From Flavobacterium rivuli WB 3.3-2 = DSM 21788 (lineage in GTDB: Bacteria > Bacteroidota > Bacteroidia > Flavobacteriales > Flavobacteriaceae): 64,000 nucleotides of DNA. Shown piece after piece: positions 52,505-61,477 of the stretch. The notes beneath the pieces are model-generated. The model was given only the letters and a program-made list of their open reading frames with translations. It was not told where the DNA came from and ran no database searches. Made by a program: the position numbers and the translations under genes. The stretch lies in NCBI RefSeq assembly GCF_000378485.1, contig NZ_KB899973.1, positions 1 to 64,000 on the forward strand, read 5' to 3'. Position 1 is the first letter of the stretch, and each line of letters opens with the position of its first letter.

Positions 52505-52512
52505 TATATTTG
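52505..52512 (+). promoter_or_regulatory. -7 element TATATTTG of the DUF4159 gene
   Basis: Perfect TAnnTTTG about 70 bases before the ATG at 52583. The stretch 52314-52504 is AT-rich and otherwise empty. Confidence 0.5.
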
Positions 52513-52582
52513 CTTTCATAGTAATTGTTTTTAAAGTTAAAATTAATTTATCACTTCCAGCAATTATATATGTCCATCAATA

Positions 52583-53221
52583 ATGAAAAAGCTTCTTTAT
52601 ATATTTTTATTTTTTCCTGCATTGCTAATGGGTCAGGAAATTGCGGTACTTAAATATTCCGGCGGAGGTGACTGGTATGGTAACCCTACATCATTGCCTA
52701 ACCTGGCTAAATTTTGTAATCAAAATATAAGTACTAAAATAAACCCTAAAACAGCTACTGTAGAGGTTGGCAGTGCCGATTTATTCTCCTACCCTTTTGT
52801 ACACATGACAGGGCATGGCAATGTGGTATTTAGCGATAATGATATTATTAACCTGCGCAACTACTTAACATCGGGCGGTTTTTTGCATATAGATGACAAC
52901 TATGGTATGGATAAGTATGTTCGCCGTGAAATAAAACGCCTGTTCCCAGATAAAGAGCTTGCCTTAGTACCATCGAGCCATGAAATTTTTAAAGGGCCAT
53001 TCCCATTTGCACAAGGATTACCTAAAATACATGAGCATGATAATAAAGCACCCCAGGCATGGGGTATATTTAGCGATGGCAGGCTGGTATTGCTCTACAC
53101 TTTAGAAACCGACCTTGGTGATGGCTGGGAAGATATGGAAGTGCATAACGACCCTGTTGATGTGCGCACAAAAGCACTTAAAATGGGTGCTAATATTTTA
53201 AACTACGCCTTTAAAAATTAA
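52583..53221 (+). CDS. Secreted DUF4159 protein
   Basis: 212 residues. Signal peptide MKKLLYIFLFFPALLMGQ, then one compact domain: IAVLKYSGGGDWYGNPTSLPNL, FVHMTGHGNVVFSD, LTSGGFLHIDDNYGMDKYVRRE, and a C-terminal DVRTKALKMGANILNY. This matches DUF4159, a class I glutamine-amidotransferase-like fold often found near MoxR/von Willebrand factor genes; no such partners are here. Function unknown; periplasmic. Single gene. Confidence 0.88.
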   Translation: MKKLLYIFLFFPALLMGQEIAVLKYSGGGDWYGNPTSLPNLAKFCNQNISTKINPKTATVEVGSADLFSYPFVHMTGHGNVVFSDNDIINLRNYLTSGGFLHIDDNYGMDKYVRREIKRLFPDKELALVPSSHEIFKGPFPFAQGLPKIHEHDNKAPQAWGIFSDGRLVLLYTLETDLGDGWEDMEVHNDPVDVRTKALKMGANILNYAFKN

Positions 53222-53230
53222 AAAAACAAA

Positions 53231-53283
53231 CACGAATTTCATGAATTTACACTAAATCTTCACGCTTATTTGTGAAAATTCGT
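53231..53283. repeat. Imperfect inverted repeat between convergent genes
   Basis: CACGAATTTCA and TGAAAATTCGTG are complementary except for one bulged base, 30 bases apart, in the 67-base gap between the DUF4159 and rnz stops. CACGAATTT-type words recur in flavobacterial spacers; it may serve as a weak terminator. Confidence 0.5.
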
Positions 53284-53288
53284 GTAAA

Positions 53289-54194
53289 CTAAAACTCAAA
53301 AACCTTACCATCATCTGCTATTTCTGAATTTTCAAAAATAGTCCTGGCTTCAGTTTTAAAGCGTTCTATAGAATCATATCGGGTTGAAAAATGGCCTAAT
53401 ATAAGCTGCCCGGCATTAGCTTTTTTAGCAATAGTAGCTGCCTGCATAGCGGTACAGTGCATTGTTTTTTCGCAGTACTGTACTTCGCTTTCCAAAAATG
53501 TACTTTCGTGGTATAAGACATCTACATTCTTGATAATTGGCACTATAGCTTCGGTATAAACAGTATCGCTGCAAAAAGCATAGCTTTTAGCAGGAAGCGG
53601 GTCAAAAGTTAATTCTTCGTTCGGTATTGTCCGGCCATCATCAAGCGTAATGTCGCCTCCCCACTTAATTTTACGGTAGTAGCATAGGTCGATTTCATAA
53701 TTCTCGACAGCCTCAATATTTAGCTTGCGCTCACCGGCTTTTTCTTCAAATAAATAACCGTTAGTATATACCCTGTGCCGTAGCGGAATTGTTGTTACCC
53801 TAACCTTATCATCTTCAAAAACAACTACAGATTCTTCCGATTCTAACTCATGAAAATAAAGGTTATAGCTCGTCCATGAGTTGGAAAGTTTTAATTGCAG
53901 TAACGTAATTTCCTTAATTCCTTTAGGGCCATATACATGCAAATCGGTTTTACGGCCAAGAAGGGCAAACGTGGATATTAAACCTATAAGCCCATAAAAA
54001 TGGTCGCCATGCAGGTGCGATATAAAAATGTGGTTTATACGGCTAAATTTAAGTTTATGCTTTCTTAACTGCACCTGTGTACCCTCGCCACAATCTATTA
54101 AAAACATTCTGCCCTTCATTTCCAGCAATTGCGCTGTAGGGTTAGTCATTGTTCTGGGCGTGGCAGCATAGCAACCAAGTATGGTTAAAGTCAT
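53289..54194 (-). CDS. rnz: Ribonuclease Z
   Basis: 301 residues, short-form RNase Z. It begins MTLTILGCYAATPRTMTNP and carries the metallo-beta-lactamase motif SHLHGDHFYGL, a Zn-ligand FCSDT, and the HYESTF-type motif VLYHESTFLE, plus ILGHFSTRY near the C-terminus. The exosite (about 160-190, RKLNIEAVENY...) binds the tRNA. It cleaves 3' trailers from tRNA precursors, useful for tRNAs without encoded CCA such as the tRNA-Tyr in this window. A 58-base gap with GATRTTAGAT-type repeats separates it from the STAS-like gene. Confidence 0.96.
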   Translation of the reverse strand: MTLTILGCYAATPRTMTNPTAQLLEMKGRMFLIDCGEGTQVQLRKHKLKFSRINHIFISHLHGDHFYGLIGLISTFALLGRKTDLHVYGPKGIKEITLLQLKLSNSWTSYNLYFHELESEESVVVFEDDKVRVTTIPLRHRVYTNGYLFEEKAGERKLNIEAVENYEIDLCYYRKIKWGGDITLDDGRTIPNEELTFDPLPAKSYAFCSDTVYTEAIVPIIKNVDVLYHESTFLESEVQYCEKTMHCTAMQAATIAKKANAGQLILGHFSTRYDSIERFKTEARTIFENSEIADDGKVFEF

Positions 54195-54252
54195 TTTGAG
54201 AAGATGTTAGATGGAAGATATCAGATAATAGATGGTAAACAAAAGACTTAAC

Positions 54253-54585
54253 TTAAAAACCTAAATCGCGCTCAATTTCTTCCATTTCTATAATATCATG
54301 GGCTTCAAGGAGTGTAGGTACAATTACCATTTCATCGGGGGCTTCATCATAATCAAAATTAGGAGCCACAAGCACCAGCGATTTTTTACCTTTACGGTGT
54401 TTGTTACTCAGCGGTAAAAAAGCAAGCATGCCATTAAGCGATAATTCACCATCCAGGCTGAGGTCTAAAATAAGGTTTTTACCTTTGTAGCTGTTGTACT
54501 GCTCTGTAACCTTTTCAAGAAAGGCACTACTGCTTCCCTGAGTATCTTTTATGGTAATAGTATGTCCTTTTTCTTCTACTTTCAT
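54253..54585 (-). CDS. Small STAS-like protein next to rnz
   Basis: 110 residues, no signal peptide. Pattern MKVEEKGHTITIKDTQG, helix, NLILDLSLDGELSLNGMLAFLPLSNKHRKGKKSLVLVA resembles the beta-alpha repeats of STAS/anti-sigma antagonist domains (short segments: KNLILDLSLDG and KSLVLVAPNFDYDE). No phosphorylatable Ser in the canonical DSSG position is seen. Relatives are often mislabelled ribonuclease Z because of this neighbourhood. It may be a small regulatory or scaffold protein; function unknown. Confidence 0.72.
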   Translation of the reverse strand: MKVEEKGHTITIKDTQGSSSAFLEKVTEQYNSYKGKNLILDLSLDGELSLNGMLAFLPLSNKHRKGKKSLVLVAPNFDYDEAPDEMVIVPTLLEAHDIIEMEEIERDLGF

Positions 54586-54590
54586 TTTTT

Positions 54591-54628
54591 TGAGGTACTG
54601 AGGTTCTGAGTGTCTTAGGTACTTAGAA
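54591..54628. repeat. Second copy of the octamer-based intergenic repeat
   Basis: Octamers TGAGGTAC, TGAGGTTC, TGAGTGTC, TTAGGTAC follow each other, directly upstream of the STAS-like gene. Same family as 1470-1499. Confidence 0.7.
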
Positions 54629-54670
54629 ATTAAAGCTGTAAAGTAGCTAAGTTACAAAGTTATGTATTGC

Positions 54671-54687
54671 GTAAACTGTCAGTTTAC
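54671..54687. promoter_or_regulatory. 17-nt palindrome GTAAACTG-T-CAGTTTAC
   Basis: Perfect eight-base arms around one base, between pyrB (downstream side) and the STAS-like gene. It may be a protein-binding site or a terminator stem; no T run follows it on either strand. Confidence 0.45.
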
Positions 54688-54720
54688 AATTATTTATGAT
54701 TGAAATCTACCTTAATTAAA

Positions 54721-55650
54721 TTATTGCTTAATCTTACTTGCAAGCAGGTAAATAACTGCCATTCGTATTGCCACGCCATTCTCTACCTGGTCTAAAATAA
54801 CCGATTGCTGGGAGTCGGCTACATCGCTGCTTATTTCTACCCCGCGGTTTATAGGCCCCGGGTGCATTACAATAATTTCTTTATTAAGCGAGTCAAGTAA
54901 TTCTTTATCAAGGCCGTACTGCTGTGCATACTCACGGGTAGAAGGAAAATAATTAACATCCAGCCTTTCGTTTTGTACCCTTAGCATATTGGCAACATCT
55001 GCCCACTCTAAGGCTTTACGAAGGTTAGGTTCTACCTTTACACCAAGCGAATCTATATATCTTGGTATAAGTGTTTTTGGCCCGCATACCCTTACTTCTG
55101 CACCCTGCATTTGTAAAGCAAAAATATTAGATAGTGCTACGCGGGAATGTAAAATATCGCCCACAATAACCACTTTTTTACCGCCTACCTCACCCAGCTT
55201 TTCGCGGATAGTGAAGGAATCCAGTAAACCCTGTGTAGGGTGTTCGTGCGCGCCATCGCCGGCATTAACAATACTTGCTTTAACATTTTTAGATAAAAAG
55301 TGGGCTGCACCAGGCCTTTCGTGCCTCATAACAACCATATCTACCTTCATCGCAAGTATGTTATTTACAGTATCTATTAGGGTTTCCCCTTTTTTAACGG
55401 ATGACTGCGCTGCCGAGAAACTGATAACATCTGCACTAAGCCTTTTTTGTGCCAGCTCGAACGATAGCCTTGTACGCGTACTATTTTCAAAAAAAATGTT
55501 GGCTATGGTAATATCCCTAAGCGATGGGACTTTTTTAATAGGCCGGTTTATAACTTCCTTAAACTGGTCTGCCGTTTCAAAAATAAGGTCGATATCATTT
55601 TTATTGATATATTTTATGCCTAATAAATGATTAACGCTTAAATCTTTCAT
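54721..55650 (-). CDS. pyrB: Aspartate carbamoyltransferase catalytic subunit
   Basis: 309 residues. Carbamoyl-phosphate binding motif FFENSTRTRLSFELA, then FSAAQSSVKKGETLIDT, GAHEHPTQGLLDSFTIRE (aspartate/carbamoyl region) and MHPGPINRGVEIS. It makes N-carbamoyl-aspartate in pyrimidine synthesis. pyrI is absent here, so feedback by nucleotides through a regulatory subunit is unlikely. It follows pyrR by 26 bases in one operon. Confidence 0.97.
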   Translation of the reverse strand: MKDLSVNHLLGIKYINKNDIDLIFETADQFKEVINRPIKKVPSLRDITIANIFFENSTRTRLSFELAQKRLSADVISFSAAQSSVKKGETLIDTVNNILAMKVDMVVMRHERPGAAHFLSKNVKASIVNAGDGAHEHPTQGLLDSFTIREKLGEVGGKKVVIVGDILHSRVALSNIFALQMQGAEVRVCGPKTLIPRYIDSLGVKVEPNLRKALEWADVANMLRVQNERLDVNYFPSTREYAQQYGLDKELLDSLNKEIIVMHPGPINRGVEISSDVADSQQSVILDQVENGVAIRMAVIYLLASKIKQ

Positions 55651-55676
55651 TGTTGTCGTGTTGTTGCAGTTAAGCC

Positions 55677-56204
55677 TTAAATTAAATATACGGTATCTTC
55701 TCCATCATTCTCTACCCACGATACCTTTACCTTTTCGCCGTTTATAGCATCTACCTGCCTGCCCCTATAATCCGGCTGAATGGGTAAATGGCGGCTAAAG
55801 CGGCGGTCTATGAGCACCATAAGCTCAATCTCTGCCGGACGCCCAAACGATTGTATGGCAGTAAGTGCGGCTCGAATACTACGGCCGGTATACAATACAT
55901 CATCTACAAAAACTACCTTTTTATTTTCTACTACAAAGTCAATTTCGGTAATGTTTGCCTGTATATCAGTACGCCTAAAATCGTCCCTAAAAAAAGCAAT
56001 GTCTAAAAAACCAAGCTTTATAGCGGGTACATTATATTCTTTTTCGAGTATATCTTTAATACGTTTGGCTACAAAGCCCCCGCGCGGCTGAACGCCAATA
56101 AGCACGGTATCGGAAAAATCGAGGTGTTTTTCTATTAACTGGCAGGCCAAACGATGAAGAATGATATTGACTTCGCGAGATGTAAGCAATATTTTATGGC
56201 TCAT
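55677..56204 (-). CDS. pyrR: Bifunctional pyr operon regulator / uracil phosphoribosyltransferase PyrR
   Basis: 175 residues. PRPP-binding motif VVFVDDVLYTGRSIRAAL; GVQPRGGFVAKRI in the N-terminal part; DRRFSRHLPIQPDYRGR near the C-terminus, a PyrR signature. In Firmicutes PyrR binds leader mRNA and attenuates pyr genes; here it precedes pyrB in the classical order, but I see no clear attenuator-antiterminator pair in the short pyrR-pyrB gap or the leader. Regulation by this route is therefore unproven; it may act mainly as a UPRTase. Confidence 0.94.
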   Translation of the reverse strand: MSHKILLTSREVNIILHRLACQLIEKHLDFSDTVLIGVQPRGGFVAKRIKDILEKEYNVPAIKLGFLDIAFFRDDFRRTDIQANITEIDFVVENKKVVFVDDVLYTGRSIRAALTAIQSFGRPAEIELMVLIDRRFSRHLPIQPDYRGRQVDAINGEKVKVSWVENDGEDTVYLI

Positions 56205-56324
56205 AATGCGGTGTTGTGTTTGGTTTGTAAAAGTAAGGCATAATATTTAAAATTAAAAATATTGTTTTTTTGAAAATTACTATAACAATATAGCTTATAA
56301 ATTTTAACAGGATATTAAGATTGC

Positions 56325-56332
56325 TATATTTG
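56325..56332 (+). promoter_or_regulatory. -7 element TATATTTG of the T9SS cargo gene
   Basis: Perfect TAnnTTTG, 43 bases before the ATG at 56376, in the divergent gap to pyrR. A -33 TTTG is not clear. Confidence 0.55.
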
Positions 56333-56375
56333 TGCTATAATACACCACCACCAACCTATATTACACCATACCAGC

Positions 56376-59300
56376 ATGAAAATAAGATTACTCCTCTTAT
56401 TGCTACTTTTAAGTTCGGCCTGTTTTAGCCAGGAAATTTGCAATAATGGCATTGATGATGACGGGGACGGCAAAATAGACCTAAATGACCCTGACTGCCT
56501 TTGCAACAGTACACCTGTTCCTTCTATAATACCCAATGCGTCTTTTGAAAATTATACAGAATGCCCGTCGCAATTTTCGCAGTTAAATTATGCTACTAAC
56601 TGGGTACAGGCTACAGAGGCAACTACAGATTATTTGAATACCTGCGGCCTTATACTTAATGGAGTAAACGACATGAGTAATATATTAATGCCCTTCCCAT
56701 CAGGAAACGGTATTGTAGGTGCCATCTTTTCGCCCAATTGGAATGAATACCTGGGCAGCTGCCTTACATCGCCCATGCTGGCAAATACCAATTACCAGCT
56801 TACATTTTCTATAGCATCGCTGCCCATAGAAGATTATGGGGGGAGCTGCAATGGCGGTAATATATATTACGAGCCCGTAAATATAACTATTTATGGCACC
56901 CAAGATTGTGTTAACCTCCCTTTGGCTACAACAATTGCTCCTACTTTAGTAAGTAACGAGTGGGTGGTACTGGGCAGTGCATTATATACACCGCAGTCTA
57001 ACTGGGGGCAGCTTACCATATCTTTTACTCCTGCTACAAACATAAATGCCATTATGATGGGTGCTCCCGAAAATTTACCCCCATTATACTACGGCAGTGA
57101 TTGCCTCCCTTACTTTTTATTTGATGATCTTGTTTTAAACGAGTCATCACTTTTTGGTTTAAACATTAGCCAGACAGGTACTTTTTGTGGTAATGACCTT
57201 ATTTTAAGGGCTAATCCATCTATACCTGTTAGCTCGGCAGCTACCTATCAATGGTATAAAGGAGGTATTGCAATTCCCGGCGCTACATTATCTACTTATC
57301 CTGTGGCTTCTACCCCGGGCAACCTCGCACAATTTTCAGTAAAAATAATAGATGGCGAAAATTGCTTTGTAGCTCCAAGATATACTATAAATGCATCTAC
57401 CCCTGCACCACAGCTTACAGCACTGCAGCCTAATTGTTTTACACAAACAGGAACTATAACAGTTACAACGCTATCTGATTTTTATAGTTTTGATAATGGC
57501 GTTACCTGGGGCACAAATCCTGTATCTGAGCCACTGGTACCGGGACGTTACTACATAAAAACAAAAACAACAACGGGTTGTGTATCTATTGCCAATGCTG
57601 TAAATCTTACCGATTCGAGCATAGTTAACTATATAGATTATACTTACGATAATCCCGGATGTGCCACAAATGGCAGCATAACTATTACCAGTCTCGGTTC
57701 GCAATTTAGTTTTGATGGTGGTTTAACCTGGAGTTCAAACAATACTGCCAGTTTGCCTTTTGGTAACTACAACATTAAATTAAAAGATGCTACGGGATGT
57801 GTAACTGGTGAAAATTATGCCTACCTGCAGGAATTTTACCTTGATTATCCATCAGTAACATCTGTGCAGCCCACCTGCGCTACACCAGGCAGTATTACCG
57901 TAAATACCCCTGCAGAAAGCTATAGTTTTGACGATGGTGCTACATGGGTAAACACGCCAACCTTAAATAATTTAACCCCTGGTGTTTACCTTATTAAAAT
58001 AAAAAATGCACAAGGCTGCACATCCTCATCTTATTATGAATATCTGTATGAGCAATATATAGATGGCCCACAGGTAGATATAGCCCAGATAACCTGTGCC
58101 ACACCCGGAAGTATTAGTATAACTACCCCAGCTGCAGAATATAGTTTTGATGGCGGCATTACCTGGGGTACTAATCCTGTAAAAAGTATTACTACAGAGG
58201 GGTATTATGAGGTTATTATAAAAAATTCTGTGGGGTGCAGGTCTTACCCATACGGGTTTTATATATATGAAGATCTTGTTGCCGCACCCGAAATAACAAC
58301 CGTACAACCCTCATGTGGTACTGCCGGCAGCATAACTGTAACTACACCGGCTGCAGAGTATAGTTTTGATGGCGGCTATACCTGGACAACAAATGCTGTA
58401 TTAAGCAATTTAAATGACTACCAGTACTATGAGGTAAAAATAAAAAATAACAATGGATGCCTGTCGTATGGCAATTATGCAGGCATTTATCCATCTTATG
58501 ATACTCCGCAGGCACCTTATGCAGATGTTATACAGCCGGGGTCGTGTACGGCACCCCTGGGCACAATAACAATAACTTCATCTGCCTCTTTGTATAGTTT
58601 TGATAACGGGGTAACCTGGACAAGCAATAATATAGCTACACAACTGGCACCGGGAGAGTATAAACTTAAGGCAAAAGGTTTTTCAGATTGCGAATCGCCT
58701 GTAACGCTCGTTACAATTAACATTCCGCTTGCACCGCCTGTGGCGCCTGCAACAGTTATTGTAAATCCTACGTGTACAGTTGCGACCGGTACTATCTCTA
58801 TTACAGATGTTACCCCTTTTTATAGTTATGATAATGGCCGTAACTGGGAAACAAACAACAGTGCATCTTTACTGCCGGGAACTTACCTGGTAAAAACAAA
58901 AAACGCAGCAGGATGTGAATCGCCCGCCACAACAGCCACAATACAGGACACAGGAGCACCAGGCCTGCCCAATTATTCTGTAGTGCAGCCTAATTGTTTT
59001 TCTATTGGCGGCACAATTACAACAACTACAATTGCAGAAGCTTACAGCTTTGATAACGGTGCTACATGGGGAATATCAAACATATCGTCGCCATTACTGC
59101 CCGGAGTATATTTTATAAAAATTAAAAATGCGACAGGATGCGAATCTGATAGTGTAAGGATCGTTATCACGCCGGATATTGTACCATTACCGCGCGTGCG
59201 CAACCTTACTTATTGTAAAGACCTCAGGGCAGTACCACTTACCGCTACAGGGACTGATTTATTATGGTACAGTACAGATGTAGGCGGCACTGGCATCAGC

Positions 59301-60158
59301 ATTGCCCCTACACCATCTACGGCTGCTACGGGTATAACTATATGGTATTTAACCCAGACAATTAATGGCTGCGAGAGCGAACGTGCAGCAATGTCTGTTA
59401 CGGTTTTAGATAACTTACCGCCACCCGTTGTACCGGATACATTTATGTATTGCCAGGATGAACCTACAGTTAGCCTGTATGCCGAAGGTATAAACCTGCT
59501 ATGGTATACAACAGAAGATGGTGGTACGGGCAACCCGGTTGCTCCTTTACCTGCCAGCAATGTTGCGGGTACATTTAATTATTTTGTAAGCCAGTCCGGC
59601 GAACGGTGCGAAAGCAACAGGGCTAAAATTACAGTCATTATAAAACCTACACCTGAAGGGCCCGAAACAGAGACAAATGTTGTTTACAAACACCATAACC
59701 CAACAGTGCAGCTAACAGCTCGGGGTGATAAGTTAACCTGGTACAACAGCAGCATGGAAGAACTTTATACTGCACCTACGCCTTCATCTGAAAATATTGG
59801 TTCTAAAGTATATTACGTTAAACAGACTATTGATGATTGTGAGGGAAAGCCTGTAAAAATTGTTGTTACCATTATACCAAATTACATTACCATTGCTTAT
59901 CCGCTATATTTTTCACCTAACGGCGATGGCATAAATGAAACATGGAATATTTACACACCACCATTTAACATAACGGCTACTGTGTTTATTTACGACCGTT
60001 ATGGTAAATTTATAGCACAGCTTACTGCTCCGGGCAAGGGCTGGGACGGAACATCAAACGGGAGCATGCTTCCTGCAACAGATTACTGGTTTAGTGTGTT
60101 TTATACAGAATATGGCGTGGGCAAAGAATATAAATCGCATTTTAGTTTGATACGATAA
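56376..60158 (+). CDS. Large repeat-rich T9SS type-B cargo protein (gliding-motility C-terminal domain)
   Basis: 1260 residues. Signal peptide MKIRLLLLLLLLSSACFSQ; directly behind it a calcium-binding-like loop NNGIDDDGDGKIDLNDPDC; a lectin/jelly-roll-like region (about 50-260). Then eight repeats of about 80 residues, each with YSFDxGxTW (variants SFDNGVTW, SFDGGLTW, SFDDGATW, SYDNGRNW), each with a Cys near its start and another near its end. Three Ig-like repeats follow (LLWYSTDVGGTG, LLWYTTEDGGTG, LTWYNSSMEELY). The last about 90 residues (YPLYFSPNGDGINETW, YDRYGKFIAQL, GWDGTSNG) are a type-B CTD for type IX export. Likely a surface adhesin. Confidence 0.93.
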   Translation: MKIRLLLLLLLLSSACFSQEICNNGIDDDGDGKIDLNDPDCLCNSTPVPSIIPNASFENYTECPSQFSQLNYATNWVQATEATTDYLNTCGLILNGVNDMSNILMPFPSGNGIVGAIFSPNWNEYLGSCLTSPMLANTNYQLTFSIASLPIEDYGGSCNGGNIYYEPVNITIYGTQDCVNLPLATTIAPTLVSNEWVVLGSALYTPQSNWGQLTISFTPATNINAIMMGAPENLPPLYYGSDCLPYFLFDDLVLNESSLFGLNISQTGTFCGNDLILRANPSIPVSSAATYQWYKGGIAIPGATLSTYPVASTPGNLAQFSVKIIDGENCFVAPRYTINASTPAPQLTALQPNCFTQTGTITVTTLSDFYSFDNGVTWGTNPVSEPLVPGRYYIKTKTTTGCVSIANAVNLTDSSIVNYIDYTYDNPGCATNGSITITSLGSQFSFDGGLTWSSNNTASLPFGNYNIKLKDATGCVTGENYAYLQEFYLDYPSVTSVQPTCATPGSITVNTPAESYSFDDGATWVNTPTLNNLTPGVYLIKIKNAQGCTSSSYYEYLYEQYIDGPQVDIAQITCATPGSISITTPAAEYSFDGGITWGTNPVKSITTEGYYEVIIKNSVGCRSYPYGFYIYEDLVAAPEITTVQPSCGTAGSITVTTPAAEYSFDGGYTWTTNAVLSNLNDYQYYEVKIKNNNGCLSYGNYAGIYPSYDTPQAPYADVIQPGSCTAPLGTITITSSASLYSFDNGVTWTSNNIATQLAPGEYKLKAKGFSDCESPVTLVTINIPLAPPVAPATVIVNPTCTVATGTISITDVTPFYSYDNGRNWETNNSASLLPGTYLVKTKNAAGCESPATTATIQDTGAPGLPNYSVVQPNCFSIGGTITTTTIAEAYSFDNGATWGISNISSPLLPGVYFIKIKNATGCESDSVRIVITPDIVPLPRVRNLTYCKDLRAVPLTATGTDLLWYSTDVGGTGISIAPTPSTAATGITIWYLTQTINGCESERAAMSVTVLDNLPPPVVPDTFMYCQDEPTVSLYAEGINLLWYTTEDGGTGNPVAPLPASNVAGTFNYFVSQSGERCESNRAKITVIIKPTPEGPETETNVVYKHHNPTVQLTARGDKLTWYNSSMEELYTAPTPSSENIGSKVYYVKQTIDDCEGKPVKIVVTIIPNYITIAYPLYFSPNGDGINETWNIYTPPFNITATVFIYDRYGKFIAQLTAPGKGWDGTSNGSMLPATDYWFSVFYTEYGVGKEYKSHFSLIR

Positions 60159-60251
60159 TTACTTAATATTAACCCAATTAATTTATTTTTAAGAAAATCC
60201 TCACGGCATAGTTTTACCTTTAATGTATAATTAACCTAAAAACAAAACACT

Positions 60252-60419
60252 ATGCAAAACAGGATCATAAAATTAGGAGCGTTTGCCATGTTGCTAACCT
60301 TATTAACAGGATGCGAAGCAATAGGCGACATATTTAAAGCCGGTATGGGCTTTGGTATTTTTATAGTAATAGCCGTTGTGGTACTAATTATTTGGCTGTT
60401 AAGTAAATTCAGAAAGTAA
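60252..60419 (+). CDS. Small lipoprotein with one membrane helix, 55 aa
   Basis: 55 residues, MQNRIIKLGAFAMLLTLLTG then Cys 21 (lipobox LTGC), followed by EAIGDIFKAGMGFG and a hydrophobic helix FIVIAVVVLIIWLLSKFRK. The combination of a lipid anchor and a transmembrane helix in so short a protein is seen in small phage-shock-like or membrane-stress proteins; none can be named. A -7-like TACCTTTA at 60215-60222 (one change) precedes it, and a strong hairpin at 60448 follows. Confidence 0.72.
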   Translation: MQNRIIKLGAFAMLLTLLTGCEAIGDIFKAGMGFGIFIVIAVVVLIIWLLSKFRK

Positions 60420-60447
60420 ATAAGTCATGACCAACTTATACGTATAA

Positions 60448-60475
60448 AAAAAGCACCTTTTAAAGGTGCTTTGTT
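60448..60475. terminator. Bidirectional terminator
   Basis: AAAGCACCTTT and AAAGGTGCTTT form an 11-base stem flanked by A and T tracts; it serves the plus-strand lipoprotein gene and the convergent ankyrin genes. Confidence 0.9.
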
Positions 60476-60492
60476 AATCTACTACACAATAT

Positions 60493-60885
60493 TTACGCAT
60501 TAAGTGCTTTCTCTATAACTATAGCAGCTTCCTGAGCATTAGAAAGTTTTGCATACTTAAGAGCCGTAAGCCCGCTCTCGTTAATAGTTTTAGCGTTAGC
60601 GCCATTTTCCAGTAATAGGCTTATAATCTCTACCTGGTTATAACGTGCAGCTACCATAAGAGGGGTCATACCGTTAGATTTTTCGTTAACGTCTGCACCA
60701 TATTTTATAAATTTCTTAACAGCGTCAAGATCTCCTTTTGCAACCGCAGCGGCAAGCGGTGTAGTGTTTTTGTATTTAGTGACTAACCCAAATTTTGAAA
60801 CATGGCTCCCGCTTGCTGTGGCTGTGGCTACATTACTGAATAATGCTATTAGAGCAAAGCTTAAATAAATGATTGACTTTTTCAT
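60493..60885 (-). CDS. Secreted ankyrin-repeat protein (copy 3 of 3)
   Basis: 130 residues. Signal peptide MKKSIIYLSFALIALFSNVATATA, then about three ankyrin repeats: TPLAAAVAKGDLDAVKKFIKYGADVNEKSN, MTPLMVAARYNQVEIISLLLENGANAKT in the family's usual pieces (TPLMVAARYNQVEI), and a degenerate last repeat GLTALKYAKLSNAQEA. Export suggests a periplasmic or surface role in protein binding. It is the last of three tandem paralogues on the minus strand, 48 bases after copy 2. Confidence 0.88.
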   Translation of the reverse strand: MKKSIIYLSFALIALFSNVATATASGSHVSKFGLVTKYKNTTPLAAAVAKGDLDAVKKFIKYGADVNEKSNGMTPLMVAARYNQVEIISLLLENGANAKTINESGLTALKYAKLSNAQEAAIVIEKALNA

Positions 60886-60933
60886 GATGATTATTTTGAT
60901 GATTGATTTGTTGATGATATTATACAGTCCTGG

Positions 60934-61362
60934 TTATATAGCAGAGCGTTTTGTTGATTGTTTTTTGTTTAACGCGATTGCGGTATTTTCTTTTGCTATC
61001 ACGGCAACAGCATCGTGGGCGTTGCTGAGCTGCGCATATTTTAAGGCATTAAAACCTTTTGCATTTGTTTCTTTTAAGCTTGCACCATTTGCTATCAGCA
61101 AATTCATTATTTCTACCTGGTTATAACGAGCAGCAAGCATTAGCGGTGTCATATCGTTAGATCGTTCGTTAATATCTGTACCATAAGCAATAAATGCTTT
61201 TACAGATTTTATGTCGCCTTTAGCAATAGCAGCTGCAAGCGGTGTTGCGGTAATTTCTTGCGGTGAAGTACTAACGGCTAAAGGTGCTGATACTGATGAT
61301 GCTATCGCCACATTACTAAATAACATTAATGCAAGACCTAAAAAGATGATTGATTTTTTCAT
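60934..61362 (-). CDS. Secreted ankyrin-repeat protein (copy 2 of 3)
   Basis: 142 residues from the ATG at 61362; a longer frame up to 61536 only overlaps copy 1 and lacks a signal peptide. Signal peptide MKKSIIFLGLALMLFSNVAIAS is almost the same as in copy 1. Repeats: TPLAAAIAKGDIKSVKAFIAYG, MTPLMLAARYNQVEIMNLL, GFNALKYAQLSNAHDA. The C-terminal tail NKKQSTKRSAI is unique to this copy. Tandem duplication is evident. Confidence 0.87.
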   Translation of the reverse strand: MKKSIIFLGLALMLFSNVAIASSVSAPLAVSTSPQEITATPLAAAIAKGDIKSVKAFIAYGTDINERSNDMTPLMLAARYNQVEIMNLLIANGASLKETNAKGFNALKYAQLSNAHDAVAVIAKENTAIALNKKQSTKRSAI

Positions 61363-61477
61363 GATAACTGATTGATTTGATGATTGTTTGATAATTAATG
61401 ATTGATTGGTGTTGGAATGCACGGCCCCACCTGCCGGATGGGCTGGAAAAATTATAAAATTTAAATAGAAATTATAG

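Noticed and set aside
55651..55676. Pyr attenuator between pyrR and pyrB
   Set aside because: The gap is only 26 bases and has no stem followed by a T tract.
56376..60158. Regular repeats that could suggest a CRISPR array
   Set aside because: The period of about 240 bases, full coding capacity and conserved YSFD/TW protein motif show they are protein repeats.
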